From: Pseudomonas protegens CHA0
Lineage (GTDB): Bacteria > Pseudomonadota > Gammaproteobacteria > Pseudomonadales > Pseudomonadaceae
NCBI RefSeq assembly: GCF_000397205.1
Contig: NC_021237.1
Coordinates: 3,783,001-3,847,000, forward strand
Direction: 5' to 3'
Length of the DNA stretch: 64,000 nucleotides
The translations under genes were made by a program, and so were the position numbers. Under the pieces are notes generated by a model. The model was not told the DNA's origin. It searched no databases and was given only the letters and a program-made list of their open reading frames with translations. Below are positions 24,736-34,386 of this stretch, in pieces; position 1 is the first letter of the stretch, and each line of letters begins with the position of its first letter.

Positions 24736-26037
24736 ATGAATGCAACCTATGCGCTGTGCCCGCTGCTGGCCGCCTTGCTGCTACCCCTTGATTGCCTTGC
24801 CCAGACGCCGCCCACGCCGCGTACCGGCCCGCTGTCCGGCCTGGGGGACTACCTGGCCGACCGTGGCATCACGCCCCATGTGCAGTTCCTCAGCCTGGCC
24901 ATGAAGAACCTGGACACGGGCCCCCGGCCCCACAGTTTCGGCAACAGCGGCGACCTGTTCGTCGGCGCCGATATCGATCTGGGGACCTTCGCCGGCCTCG
25001 ACGGCGCGACCCTGCACTTCGAGCAGACGCTGTTCATCCTCGACCACGAGACCGGCGTGCCCACCTCGCGCAACTGGCAGGGCGCCGCCGGCAGCTACTT
25101 CGGCGGCGCGCCGATCCACAACGACCTCACCAGCAACCAGTTGAGCCTGCTGACCTACCAGCAGACCTGGCTCGACGGCCGGGTCGACCTGAGCCTGGGG
25201 CGGACCAACGCCCGGCGCTACTTCTATATCTACAACTGCGAAAGCACGGTGACCTGCAACGACCCGATCATCGACTCTTCCACCGGCATCCTGCCGCCGC
25301 CCTACGGCAGCTGGGGCGGCTACCTGAAATACCAGCTGACGCCCCAGTGGTACGTACATGGCGGCGCCTTCGAGTCCAACCCGGTGGACTACCTGAAGGA
25401 GCGCAAGGGCCTGGATTTCAGTACCGACGACGCCAGCGGCACCAGCCTGCTGCTGGGCATCGGCAGCCAGAACCGCGATGCCTACAGCTCCCACTACGAG
25501 CTCAACGGCTACTACAACACCTCCAAGCAGGTGGACCCGCTGACCGGGGCCATGGACTTCGGCACCGGCGGTGCCTTCTTCAAGTTCCAGCAGGCACTGT
25601 GGCGTGCCGACGCCGGTACCGGCAGTGCGCCCCAGGCCCTGCTGCTGTTCGGTTCGCTGTCGGCGGCGGCCGATGACAAGCAGCCCTTCAGCCAGTTCGC
25701 CGAGGCCGGGCTGACCTACCTCGCGCCCTTCGACCGGCCCCAGGACAAGCTCAACCTCAAGGCCAGCTACCTGCGCCTCAACGACCACCAGCTGCGCTTC
25801 CAGCAGCAGGCCCGCATCGCCAACGGCGGCGACCCGCGCCTGGGCGAACGCAATGTCTACGCACTGGAAGCCAACGCCCATATCGCCCTGACCCGGCAAC
25901 TGGCCCTGGAGCCCAGCGTCCAGTACCTGGTCAACCCGGACAACTTCTACAACCCCGAAGCCCGCGAGCTGAGCGGCAACGGCTTTGTCGTCGGCCTGCA
26001 AGTGACCCTCGACGTTGGCTCGCTGCTGGGGCTCTGA
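24736..26037 (+). CDS. Carbohydrate-selective porin (OprB family)
   Basis: This encodes 433 residues with a signal peptide ending near LDCLA-QTPP and a long beta-barrel: LGDYLADRGITPHVQFL, then GADIDLGTFAGLDGATLHFE and LSLGRTNARRYFYIYNCES. This is the OprB (PF04966) pattern, though the family name need not mean a sugar substrate. In this operon it probably admits the aromatic compound. A strong A-rich run (AAAAACAACAAGAA, 24709-24722) ends 13 bp before the ATG, the clearest Hfq/Crc-type site in the window. Confidence 0.82.
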   Translation: MNATYALCPLLAALLLPLDCLAQTPPTPRTGPLSGLGDYLADRGITPHVQFLSLAMKNLDTGPRPHSFGNSGDLFVGADIDLGTFAGLDGATLHFEQTLFILDHETGVPTSRNWQGAAGSYFGGAPIHNDLTSNQLSLLTYQQTWLDGRVDLSLGRTNARRYFYIYNCESTVTCNDPIIDSSTGILPPPYGSWGGYLKYQLTPQWYVHGGAFESNPVDYLKERKGLDFSTDDASGTSLLLGIGSQNRDAYSSHYELNGYYNTSKQVDPLTGAMDFGTGGAFFKFQQALWRADAGTGSAPQALLLFGSLSAAADDKQPFSQFAEAGLTYLAPFDRPQDKLNLKASYLRLNDHQLRFQQQARIANGGDPRLGERNVYALEANAHIALTRQLALEPSVQYLVNPDNFYNPEARELSGNGFVVGLQVTLDVGSLLGL

Positions 26038-26072
26038 GATGGATTTCTGTGACTGCCCAAGAGGTATCCCCC

Positions 26073-27734
26073 ATGAGTGAAAACACCACGCAGACCTTCG
26101 ACTACATAGTGGTGGGCGCCGGTTCCGCCGGTTGCGTGCTGGCCAACCGGCTGTCCGCCGATCCCAAGGTCCAGGTGTGCCTGATCGAAGCCGGGCCCAG
26201 TGACCGCACCTTGCTGCCCGCCGCCTATGTGCGCACTCCGGCGGGGATCATCCGCCTGATCGCCAACCCGCGCTGGAACTGGATGCACCAGTTCAGCCCA
26301 CAGGCCAGCAGTGGCGACGTGCCGATCCCCTGCCCCCGGGGTCGGGTCTGGGGCGGCTCCAGCGCGATCAACGGCATGATCTATATCCGCGGCCATCGCC
26401 TGGACTTCGACCGCTGGGCCGCCGCCGGCAACCAGGGCTGGAGCCATGACGAACTGCTGCCCTACTTCAAGCGCTCGGAGCATTTCGAACCCGGCACCTC
26501 GCCGTGGCACGGCCAGCACGGCGAGCTCAACGTCGCCGAGCAGCGCAGCCCGAGCCCGGTCAATCAGGTGTTCTACCAGGCCGCCACCGAGCTGGGCTGG
26601 AGCTACAACCCGGACTTCAATGGCCCGGAGCAGGAAGGCTTCGGGCCCTTCCATGTCACCCAGATCAACGGCGAGCGCTGCAGCGCGGCACGGGCCTTCC
26701 TGCACCCGATCCTGCACCGGCAGAACCTGACGGTACTGAGCAGCACCCTGACCCACCGGGTGTTGCTGCAAGGCACTCGTGCCAGCGGTGTGGAAATCAG
26801 CCAGGACGGCCGGGTCTGGCAACTGCAGGCACGCCGGGAAGTGATCCTGTGCGCCGGGGCGATCAACTCGCCGCAACTGCTGTTGCTGTCCGGCATCGGC
26901 CCGGCCGAGGAGCTTGCGCGCCACGGGATCGTTTCCCGCCACCCGCTGCCAGGGGTCGGGCTCAACCTGCAGGATCACCAGGACATCGTGCTGATGTACC
27001 GCAGCGACCCCGAGCTGGGCTACGGCATTTCCGCCAAGGGCCTGCTGCCCCTGGCCCGCTCACCCTGGCAGTACCTGACCCGGCGCCAGGGCCCGCTGAC
27101 CTCCAATACCGTCGAGTCCGGAGCCTTCCTGCGCGTTGCGCCCGAGGACCCGGTGCCGGAACTGGGGCTGATCGTCGCCCCGGCCCTGAAGAACCAGCCC
27201 CAGCGCCTGATCCCCGTGGGCCACGGCATCAGCCTGCATGTGGCGGTGATGCACCCGCAGAGCCGCGGCCGGGTGCGCCTGAATTCCGCCGACCCGCACG
27301 ACAAGCCGCTGATCGACGCCAACTTCCTCAGCCACCCCGAAGACCTGCGCAAGCTGGTGGCCGGCTTGCGCCTGGTGCGCCAGCTGGCAGCGACCCGGGC
27401 CTTTTCCCAGCGCCTCAAGGGCGAACTGGTGCCCGGCCCGCAGGTGCAGAGCCAGGAGCAGATCGAGCAATGGATCCGCCAGCACCTGGGTACCGTGTTT
27501 CACCCTGTGGGCAGCTGCAAGATGGGCCACGACGAACTGGCGGTGGTGGACGACCAGTTGCGGGTCCACGGCCTCCAGGGGCTGCGGGTGGCGGACGCCT
27601 CGATCATGCCGAGCCTGATCACCGGCAACACCAATGCGGCGGCAATCATGATCGGCGAAAAGGCCGCGGACCTGGTGCTGGGCACGGCACCGGCGCAACC
27701 GAGCAACGTGCTTCAAGGCGAAGCTTGCACCTGA
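26073..27734 (+). CDS. GMC-family FAD-dependent oxidoreductase (choline dehydrogenase-like)
   Basis: This encodes 553 residues. The FAD dinucleotide motif VVGAGSAGCVLANRLS lies at about residues 12-27. GMC signature 1 is in GRVWGGSSAINGMIYIRGH, signature 2 in GAINSPQLLLLSGIGPAEEL, and the catalytic His in TVFHPVGSCKMG near the C-terminus. It oxidises a primary or secondary alcohol with FAD, passing electrons to O2 or the respiratory chain. ATG 26073 has AAGAGG upstream; the earlier ATG 26049 lacks an SD. It is last in the cupin operon and is the second alcohol-oxidising enzyme there. Confidence 0.88.
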   Translation: MSENTTQTFDYIVVGAGSAGCVLANRLSADPKVQVCLIEAGPSDRTLLPAAYVRTPAGIIRLIANPRWNWMHQFSPQASSGDVPIPCPRGRVWGGSSAINGMIYIRGHRLDFDRWAAAGNQGWSHDELLPYFKRSEHFEPGTSPWHGQHGELNVAEQRSPSPVNQVFYQAATELGWSYNPDFNGPEQEGFGPFHVTQINGERCSAARAFLHPILHRQNLTVLSSTLTHRVLLQGTRASGVEISQDGRVWQLQARREVILCAGAINSPQLLLLSGIGPAEELARHGIVSRHPLPGVGLNLQDHQDIVLMYRSDPELGYGISAKGLLPLARSPWQYLTRRQGPLTSNTVESGAFLRVAPEDPVPELGLIVAPALKNQPQRLIPVGHGISLHVAVMHPQSRGRVRLNSADPHDKPLIDANFLSHPEDLRKLVAGLRLVRQLAATRAFSQRLKGELVPGPQVQSQEQIEQWIRQHLGTVFHPVGSCKMGHDELAVVDDQLRVHGLQGLRVADASIMPSLITGNTNAAAIMIGEKAADLVLGTAPAQPSNVLQGEACT

Positions 27735-27743
27735 TGCCGGGGC

Positions 27744-28835
27744 TCAGGGGCGCTTGGGTGCCTCGGCGCTCCAGAGCACCGGCCAGTCTTCGTAGCCCAG
27801 GCCGCTGCAGGTGGGCATGCGCCGATAATCGGTGAGCTGGAAGGCCTGGCCATCGAAGTGCCAACTGGCCATTTCACCGCAGTCGCCTATCCCGCGGCCC
27901 ATGAGGAAACTGCTGAGCTCGCCGGTCTCGGGGTAATAGTTGAGGCCCCCGGCATGGTCGACGCTGCCGGCCGGCAACGCCTGCATCTGCAGGGGCTGCA
28001 GCGCATAGGGCGCCGTGCGCGAGCGGCTGCTGATATCCAACAGGCAGATGTAGGCACCGCAATCGGAGAACTCGAAGACCAGCGCCTGCTGCGCGGTCAG
28101 GGGATAGACCTCGATCCTCGGTGGCATGACGTAGTCGTCGGCATCTTCGGTCTTTGCCGGCGGCAAGGTTTTGCGCACCGCCGCCAGCAGCCCGGTGCGC
28201 TCTCGGGCGCCGAGGGGCTTCACCCCGGGATAGGGGCGCAATGCCGCGGCCGGCTGCAACCCGGGCACCGCGCTGGCCGGCTGTTCGCCGGGTGCCGCCA
28301 GGGCGCTGACCGTGCCCAGGCGCTGCTGCACCTGGTCCACCCGTTGCAGCAAGTCCGGCAGCCCCTTGAGCAGCACCTGGGCCGGCTCCTCTCCCGGGAG
28401 TTCCAGCACCTGCGCGGTGCGCAGGCGCGCCAGCCATTGCCGGGCCAGGGGCTGGTCATCAACCCGGTAGTACTGTTGTTCACGGGTGCTGTCGGGGGCT
28501 TCCACTTCCTGGACCAGCGCCGCCAGCAAGCCGGGCTCCAGCGGCTGGCCATCCAGGCGCAATGCACCGAGTTCCAATGGCGCGCCCTGGTGCTCCAGTT
28601 GCAGTTGCAACAGGCCTTCGGGGCCGGCCTGGCTGCGGACTTTCAGGGTCAGGTGGTTGACCCGCTCGGCAAAATCGATGTTCGGCGCGTAGAGCAGTTG
28701 GCAGTCGCGGCGGTTGTCGCACGCGCCGATCCAGCCCTCCTGTTGCAACCACAGCGGCGTCAGCTCCGGCAGCTCCCGGGCCAGGCACGGCAAGGCGCCA
28801 AGCACCAGCAGGGGCAACACAACGGTACGCAGCAT
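27744..28835 (-). CDS. DUF1176 domain-containing exported protein
   Basis: This encodes 363 residues starting MLRTVVLPLLVLGALPCLAR, a signal peptide. The mature region has the DUF1176 pattern with paired cysteines (WIGACDNRRDCQLLYAPN, EFSDCGAYICLLD) and ends EDWPVLWSA. It is probably periplasmic. The function of the family is unknown. It runs opposite to the GMC oxidoreductase, converging within 10 bp, and is separate from the catabolic operons. Confidence 0.85.
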   Translation of the reverse strand: MLRTVVLPLLVLGALPCLARELPELTPLWLQQEGWIGACDNRRDCQLLYAPNIDFAERVNHLTLKVRSQAGPEGLLQLQLEHQGAPLELGALRLDGQPLEPGLLAALVQEVEAPDSTREQQYYRVDDQPLARQWLARLRTAQVLELPGEEPAQVLLKGLPDLLQRVDQVQQRLGTVSALAAPGEQPASAVPGLQPAAALRPYPGVKPLGARERTGLLAAVRKTLPPAKTEDADDYVMPPRIEVYPLTAQQALVFEFSDCGAYICLLDISSRSRTAPYALQPLQMQALPAGSVDHAGGLNYYPETGELSSFLMGRGIGDCGEMASWHFDGQAFQLTDYRRMPTCSGLGYEDWPVLWSAEAPKRP

Positions 28836-28949
28836 GACGACGCTCCTTGTCGGGCAAAGGCGCGGATTCTGCCACGCCCGCCAGACGGCGAATACCGCCA
28901 GGGTCAGTTGCCTGGGCGCGGCTCCATGGCATCAGCCCTGCCCCAGGGA

Positions 28950-29879
28950 TCAGGCACCCGGCGCATTTGCGCCAGGGGCAGGCGCCTGCCCCTGGCGCAA
29001 GCGGTATTCCCCCGGCGCGGTCTTGGCGTAACGCTGGAAAAACCGGCTGAAATAGGCCGGGTCCTTGAAGCCCAGCTGGTAGCAGATTTCGTTGATCGAG
29101 CTGCCGGTGAACAGCAGCAGGCGCTTGGACTCCTGCATCACCCGTTCATGCACCAGGCGCTTGGACGGCAGGTCGGCGATGCGCCGGCAGACATCATTGA
29201 GGCGCGCCTCGGTCACTCCCAGGCTGCTGGCGTAGCGGCCCAGGGGCCAGTGCTCCAGGTAGCGGGCCTCGATCAGCTCGTTGAAGCGGTGGAAGATCTG
29301 CAGGTCTTCATGGCGTGCCGGGCGCGCCGTCAGGGAGTTGGCCGACAACCGCAGCAGGCTGATCATCAGCAGCCGGGTCAGGGCTTCCAGCGCCGGCTCG
29401 CGCCCCGGGCCCTGCCCGGCAATCTCCCGCTGCAACTCATGGAACAGGCCCTCCAGGCGTCGTACTTCGCCGGCGAACTGCGGCCCCAGGCGCGCCAGGG
29501 CCACGCAAACCGGCGGTACCTGGGGCGCCGGGGCCAGTGCCGGGTCGGCGCCGATCAACTCCCACACCAGTTGCTGGCGCACGGTCAGCACATGGCCTTC
29601 GCTGTCGGCCTCGGTGACGAAGGCGTGGGGAATGGTCGGCGGAGTCAGGAAAAACATCGGCCCCGACTCCAGATACTGCTGATCGTCGAGGTAGACCCGC
29701 ACCGCGCCGCTCTGCACGTAATGCACCTGGAAGAAACGGTCGTGGCGATGCACCGGCATGTTGCGACCGAAGAAGCCGGCCAGGTTGCTGAGCTTGTCGT
29801 AGTGCACCTGGGCATCGGCGTAACGCTGGTCGTAGACCTGGCCGATGTTGATGTTGGGAATCGGTTGGCGTGGGTTCAT
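28950..29879 (-). CDS. hpaA: 4-hydroxyphenylacetate catabolism regulator HpaA (AraC family)
   Basis: This encodes 309 residues. A cupin-type ligand domain (MPVHRHDRFFQVHYVQSGAV) is followed by a C-terminal AraC HTH (INEICYQLGFKDPAYFSRFF). The start MNPRQPIPNINIGQVYDQRY is characteristic of HpaA, which activates hpaBC in enterobacteria in response to 4-hydroxyphenylacetate. Here it diverges from hpaG1, not hpaBC. The C-terminal 16 residues (QGQAPAPGAN...) are Ala/Pro/Gly-rich and are encoded by a 34-bp perfect palindrome, an unusual tail for the family. Confidence 0.9.
   Translation of the reverse strand: MNPRQPIPNINIGQVYDQRYADAQVHYDKLSNLAGFFGRNMPVHRHDRFFQVHYVQSGAVRVYLDDQQYLESGPMFFLTPPTIPHAFVTEADSEGHVLTVRQQLVWELIGADPALAPAPQVPPVCVALARLGPQFAGEVRRLEGLFHELQREIAGQGPGREPALEALTRLLMISLLRLSANSLTARPARHEDLQIFHRFNELIEARYLEHWPLGRYASSLGVTEARLNDVCRRIADLPSKRLVHERVMQESKRLLLFTGSSINEICYQLGFKDPAYFSRFFQRYAKTAPGEYRLRQGQAPAPGANAPGA
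28967..29000. repeat. 34-bp perfect palindrome at the 3' end of hpaA
   Basis: The arms start TTGCGCCAGGGGCAGGC and continue with no spacer into their exact reverse complement, a perfect 17-bp-arm palindrome centred on GGCGCC. It lies wholly in the last codons of hpaA. It may act as a terminator-like hairpin, a cruciform or a protein-binding site. Confidence 0.7.
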
Positions 29880-29979
29880 GGCGCCCCTCTGTTTTTATTT
29901 TGATCCACGCGGACCCTGCGCATCCTGCGTGATTCGCGGCTTGCCCGCCACTGCGGGATGGAAGCGGACAGTCCATCGC

Positions 29980-30008
29980 TTGACGATCGTTAACATATTA
30001 AATATAAC
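29980..30008 (+). promoter_or_regulatory. Sigma-70 promoter of the hpaG operon
   Basis: TTGACG (29980-29985), exactly 17 bp, then TATAAC (30003-30008): a near-consensus sigma-70 promoter. Transcription would start near 30015, about 62 bp before the hpaG1 ATG. Confidence 0.7.
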
Positions 30009-30023
30009 GTTAACACATTAACG
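29990..30023. promoter_or_regulatory. Two candidate HpaR operators over the hpaG promoter
   Basis: TTAACATATTAA (29990-30001) lies between -35 and -10. CGTTAACACATTAACG (30008-30023), a perfect 6-bp dyad with a CACA spacer, covers the start point. Their centres are 20 bp apart, two helical turns. A degenerate copy precedes hpaR. The arrangement fits steric repression by a MarR-type dimer and resembles E. coli, where HpaR binds at the start of the meta operon. Confidence 0.6.
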
Positions 30024-30030
30024 AAATCGA

Positions 30031-30055
30031 CCCGCCAGCGGCAAGCCGCTACGGG
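30031..30055 (+). promoter_or_regulatory. Hairpin in the hpaG1 5' untranslated region
   Basis: AGCGGC-AA-GCCGCT (30037-30050) is a perfect hairpin extended by an outer CCCG/CGGG pair. It lies 20 bp before the hpaG1 start and downstream of the predicted transcription start, so it may protect the transcript's 5' end. Confidence 0.4.
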
Positions 30056-30076
30056 TACGGACACCAGGAGAGCCCG

Positions 30077-30736
30077 ATGAGCCGTCCACTGAACGATCAC
30101 GCCGGCGGCACCCTGTTCGGCGTCGCGCTGAACTACCAGGGGTTGCTGCAGAGCCATCTGCAGAGCTTCACCCAGCCGCCCTACCAGAAGCCGCCGGTGA
30201 AGCCGGTGCTGTTCATCAAGACCCCCAACACCCGCAACAGCCATGAGGCGCCGGTGGTGTTTCCCCAAGGTGTGGAGCGCCTGCAGCCCGGCCCGGCCCT
30301 GGGCGTGGTGATCGGCAAGCGCGCCAGCCGGGTGCGCCTGGAAGACGCCCTGGAACACGTGGCCGGCTACACCATCGTCAACGAATTCAGCCTGCCGGAA
30401 GACAGCTACTACCGCCCCGCGGTCAAGGCCAAGTGCCGGGACGGCTTCTGCGCCCTGGGCCCGGAACTGGTACCGGCCGCCGAGGTGGCCGACCCCCATG
30501 CCCTGAGCCTGGAGCTGTGGGTCAACGGCGAGCGGGTGCAGCACAACAGCACCTCCAACCTGGTGCGCAGCATTCCCCAGCTGATTGCCGAGATCAGCGA
30601 GTTCATGACCCTGCACCCCGGTGACGTGCTGATCACCGGCACTCCGGAAGGCCGGGTCGATGTACGCCCCGGCGATCGGGTCGAAGTGCAGATCAGCGGC
30701 CTGGGCCGCCTCGCCAACACCATCGTGGCCGAATAA
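30077..30736 (+). CDS. hpaG1: 5-oxopent-3-ene-1,2,5-tricarboxylate decarboxylase subunit HpaG1
   Basis: This encodes 219 residues of the fumarylacetoacetate-hydrolase fold, corresponding to the N-terminal half of enterobacterial HpaG. Family motifs include KPVLFIKTPNTRNSHEAPV, GYTIVNEFSLPEDSYYRPA and GDVLITGTPEGRVDVRPGD. Together with HpaG2 it decarboxylates and isomerises the ring-opened product of homoprotocatechuate. CAGGAG lies 7 bp before the ATG. It is the first gene of the rightward hpa operon under the promoter at 29980. In many Pseudomonas the two HpaG halves are separate genes, as here. Confidence 0.92.
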   Translation: MSRPLNDHAGGTLFGVALNYQGLLQSHLQSFTQPPYQKPPVKPVLFIKTPNTRNSHEAPVVFPQGVERLQPGPALGVVIGKRASRVRLEDALEHVAGYTIVNEFSLPEDSYYRPAVKAKCRDGFCALGPELVPAAEVADPHALSLELWVNGERVQHNSTSNLVRSIPQLIAEISEFMTLHPGDVLITGTPEGRVDVRPGDRVEVQISGLGRLANTIVAE

Positions 30737-30745
30737 GGAACCGAC

Positions 30746-31546
30746 ATGAAACATGCACGCATTCGTTATCAGGGCCAGGTCCACCAGGCCCTGATCACCG
30801 GCCCCAACACCCTGCAACTGGAAGACGGCCGGGTCCTGGCCGAAGACCAGGTGCAGTGGCTGCCGCCGGCCACCGGGACCATGTTCGCCCTGGGCCTGAA
30901 CTATGCCGACCACGCTGCCGAGCTGGCCTTCAAGCCGCCCACCGAGCCGCTGGTGTTCATCAAGTCTCCCGGCACCTACACCGGCCACAAACAGGTGACC
31001 TGGCGCCCGGACAACGTCGCCTACATGCACTACGAGTGCGAGCTGGTGGCGGTGATCGGCAAGACCGCGCGCAACGTCAAGCGCGAGGATGCCCTGGACT
31101 ACCTGGCCGGCTACACCCTGTGCAACGACTATGCGATCCGCGACTACCTGGAGAACTACTACCGGCCCAACCTGCGGGTGAAGAACCGCGATGCCACCAC
31201 CCCGGTAGGCCCGTGGATCATCGACGCGGCCCAGGTACCCGAACCCAACAACCTGACCCTGCGCACCTGGGTCAACGGCGAACTGCGTCAGCAAGGCAGC
31301 ACCGCCGACATGATCTTCGACATCCCTTACCTGATTGAATACCTGTCCGGCTTCATGACCCTGCAACCGGGGGACATGATCGCCACCGGCACCCCCGAAG
31401 GCCTGTCCGACGTGGTGCCCGGCGATGAGGTGGTGGTGGAAATCGAAGGCGTCGGCCGGCTGGTCAACCGCATTGTCAGCGAGAGCGATTTTTTCGCCCA
31501 TCACGCCCAACCAGAGCCCACTGCCGTGGCCAAGGAGCACGCATAA
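30746..31546 (+). CDS. hpaG2: 2-hydroxyhepta-2,4-diene-1,7-dioate isomerase subunit HpaG2
   Basis: This is a 266-residue FAH-fold protein equivalent to the C-terminal half of HpaG. It shows MFALGLNYADHAAELAFKPP, CELVAVIGKTARNVKREDAL and GDMIATGTPEGLSDVVPGDE, with the metal-binding Glu/Asp residues in place. It starts 9 bp after hpaG1 with AAGGA upstream, and its stop abuts the hpaE start (TAA then ATG), so the genes are tightly coupled. Confidence 0.92.
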   Translation: MKHARIRYQGQVHQALITGPNTLQLEDGRVLAEDQVQWLPPATGTMFALGLNYADHAAELAFKPPTEPLVFIKSPGTYTGHKQVTWRPDNVAYMHYECELVAVIGKTARNVKREDALDYLAGYTLCNDYAIRDYLENYYRPNLRVKNRDATTPVGPWIIDAAQVPEPNNLTLRTWVNGELRQQGSTADMIFDIPYLIEYLSGFMTLQPGDMIATGTPEGLSDVVPGDEVVVEIEGVGRLVNRIVSESDFFAHHAQPEPTAVAKEHA

Positions 31547-33007
<1,461 letters not shown>

Positions 33008-33061
33008 GGTTCAGAACCGTCCCGGATCCCCCCAACAAGAAGATGTTTCAGGAGAAGCACC

Positions 33062-33919
33062 ATGGGCGAAGTCGTCATGGCCGCCAAGGTCTGCCACGTA
33101 CCATCGATGTACCTGTCCGAACTGCCGGGCAAACACCAGGGCTGCCGTGAGGCGGCCATTGCCGGGCACAAGGAGATCGCCCGCCGGGCCCGGGAGCTGG
33201 GGGCCGACACCGCGGTGGTGTTCGATGTGCACTGGCTGGTCAATAGCGGGTACCACATCAACTGCGGCGAGGCGTTCAACGGCACCTACACCAGCAACGA
33301 GCTGCCGCACTTCATCAAGAACATGACCTACGACTACCAGGGTTGCCCGGAGCTGGGCGAGCTGATCGCCGCCGAGGCCAATGCTGCCGACGTGCGTACC
33401 CTGGCCCACAACATCCCCAGCCTGGAACTGGAGTACGGCACCCTGGTGCCCATGCGCTACATGCACATGGACGTGCCCGCTGCCGAGCACTTGAAGGTGG
33501 TGTCCATCGCCGCCTGGTGCGCCTGGCACCGCCTCGAAGACAGCTTCACCTTTGGCGCCGCGGTGCGCCGGGCCATCGAGAAGAGCGATCGCAAGGTCCT
33601 GGTGCTGGCGTCGGGTTCCCTCTCCCACCGTTTCTCCAACGACCGCGAGGCCGAGGCCAACATCCACAACTGGACCCGGGAGTTCGACAAGCAGGTGGAC
33701 CAGCGGGTGGTGGAGCTGTGGCAGCAGGGCCGCTTCCGCGAGTTCTGCGCCATGCTCCCGGACTACGCCAGCAGCTGTCATGGCGAGGGCGGAATGCACG
33801 ATACGGCCATGCTCCTGGGGCTGTTGGGCGGGCCTGAATACAACCGCCCAGCGGAGATCGTCACTCCGCTGTTCGGCAGCTCAGGCACCGGCCAGATCAA
33901 CGCCATCTTCCCTGTCTAG
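33062..33919 (+). CDS. hpaD: 3,4-dihydroxyphenylacetate 2,3-dioxygenase
   Basis: This is a 285-residue class III (LigB-type) extradiol dioxygenase. FDVHWLVNSGYHINCGEAFN supplies His ligands, and LASGSLSHRFSNDREAEANI and SSCHGEGGMHDTAMLLGLLG are typical. It cleaves homoprotocatechuate next to the diol using Fe2+ and O2. CAGGAG lies 8 bp upstream of ATG 33062. The preceding 55-bp gap contains AACAAGAAG (33034-33042), an Hfq/Crc-type motif placed to tune ring-cleavage enzyme levels independently of hpaE. Confidence 0.94.
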   Translation: MGEVVMAAKVCHVPSMYLSELPGKHQGCREAAIAGHKEIARRARELGADTAVVFDVHWLVNSGYHINCGEAFNGTYTSNELPHFIKNMTYDYQGCPELGELIAAEANAADVRTLAHNIPSLELEYGTLVPMRYMHMDVPAAEHLKVVSIAAWCAWHRLEDSFTFGAAVRRAIEKSDRKVLVLASGSLSHRFSNDREAEANIHNWTREFDKQVDQRVVELWQQGRFREFCAMLPDYASSCHGEGGMHDTAMLLGLLGGPEYNRPAEIVTPLFGSSGTGQINAIFPV

Positions 33920-33939
33920 GCCCAGCTGCCACCCTGACT

Positions 33940-33972
33940 CGCAAGCGGCCGGGTTCCCGCCGGCCACTTGCG
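33940..33972 (+). promoter_or_regulatory. Intercistronic hairpin between hpaD and hpaF
   Basis: CGCAAGCGGCCGG (33940-33952) pairs with CCGGCCACTTGCG (33960-33972) with one mismatch, and ends directly against the hpaF SD (AAGGAG, 33973-33978). Without a T-run it is more likely an mRNA-stability or translation element than a terminator. Confidence 0.5.
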
Positions 33973-33984
33973 AAGGAGTTCCCC

Positions 33985-34374
33985 ATGCCGCATTTCATCG
34001 CTGAATACACCGACAACATCGAACAGGCCGCCGACCTGCCGGGGCTGTTCGAAAAGGCCCATGACTACCTGGGCGCCACTGGCGTGTTCCCCCTGGGGGG
34101 CATCCGCAGCCGCGGGGTGCGCCTGGACACCTGGCGCATGGCCGACGGCAAGCACGACTACGCCTTCGTCCACATGCGCCTGCAAGTGGGAGCCGGCCGC
34201 GACCTGGCCACACGACGCCAGGTCGCCGAGGGCCTGTTCGAGATCATCAAGGCGCACTTCGCCGAGCTTCAGGGCCAGCGCCTCTTGGCCCTGTCGTTCG
34301 AAATGAGCGAGCTGGATGCCGAGCTGAACTTCAAGCACAACAACGTGCACGAGTTCCTGCGCGGACAAGCCTGA
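33985..34374 (+). CDS. hpaF: 5-carboxymethyl-2-hydroxymuconate delta-isomerase
   Basis: This is a 129-residue tautomerase-superfamily enzyme. After Met removal it starts with the catalytic Pro (MPHFIAEYTDNIEQAADLPG) and ends with the conserved NFKHNNVHEFLRG. It isomerises 5-carboxymethyl-2-hydroxymuconate before HpaG decarboxylation. The length matches E. coli HpaF. It has an optimal AAGGAG SD just after a hairpin. Confidence 0.93.
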   Translation: MPHFIAEYTDNIEQAADLPGLFEKAHDYLGATGVFPLGGIRSRGVRLDTWRMADGKHDYAFVHMRLQVGAGRDLATRRQVAEGLFEIIKAHFAELQGQRLLALSFEMSELDAELNFKHNNVHEFLRGQA

Positions 34375-34386
34375 GGGTAGCCGCCG

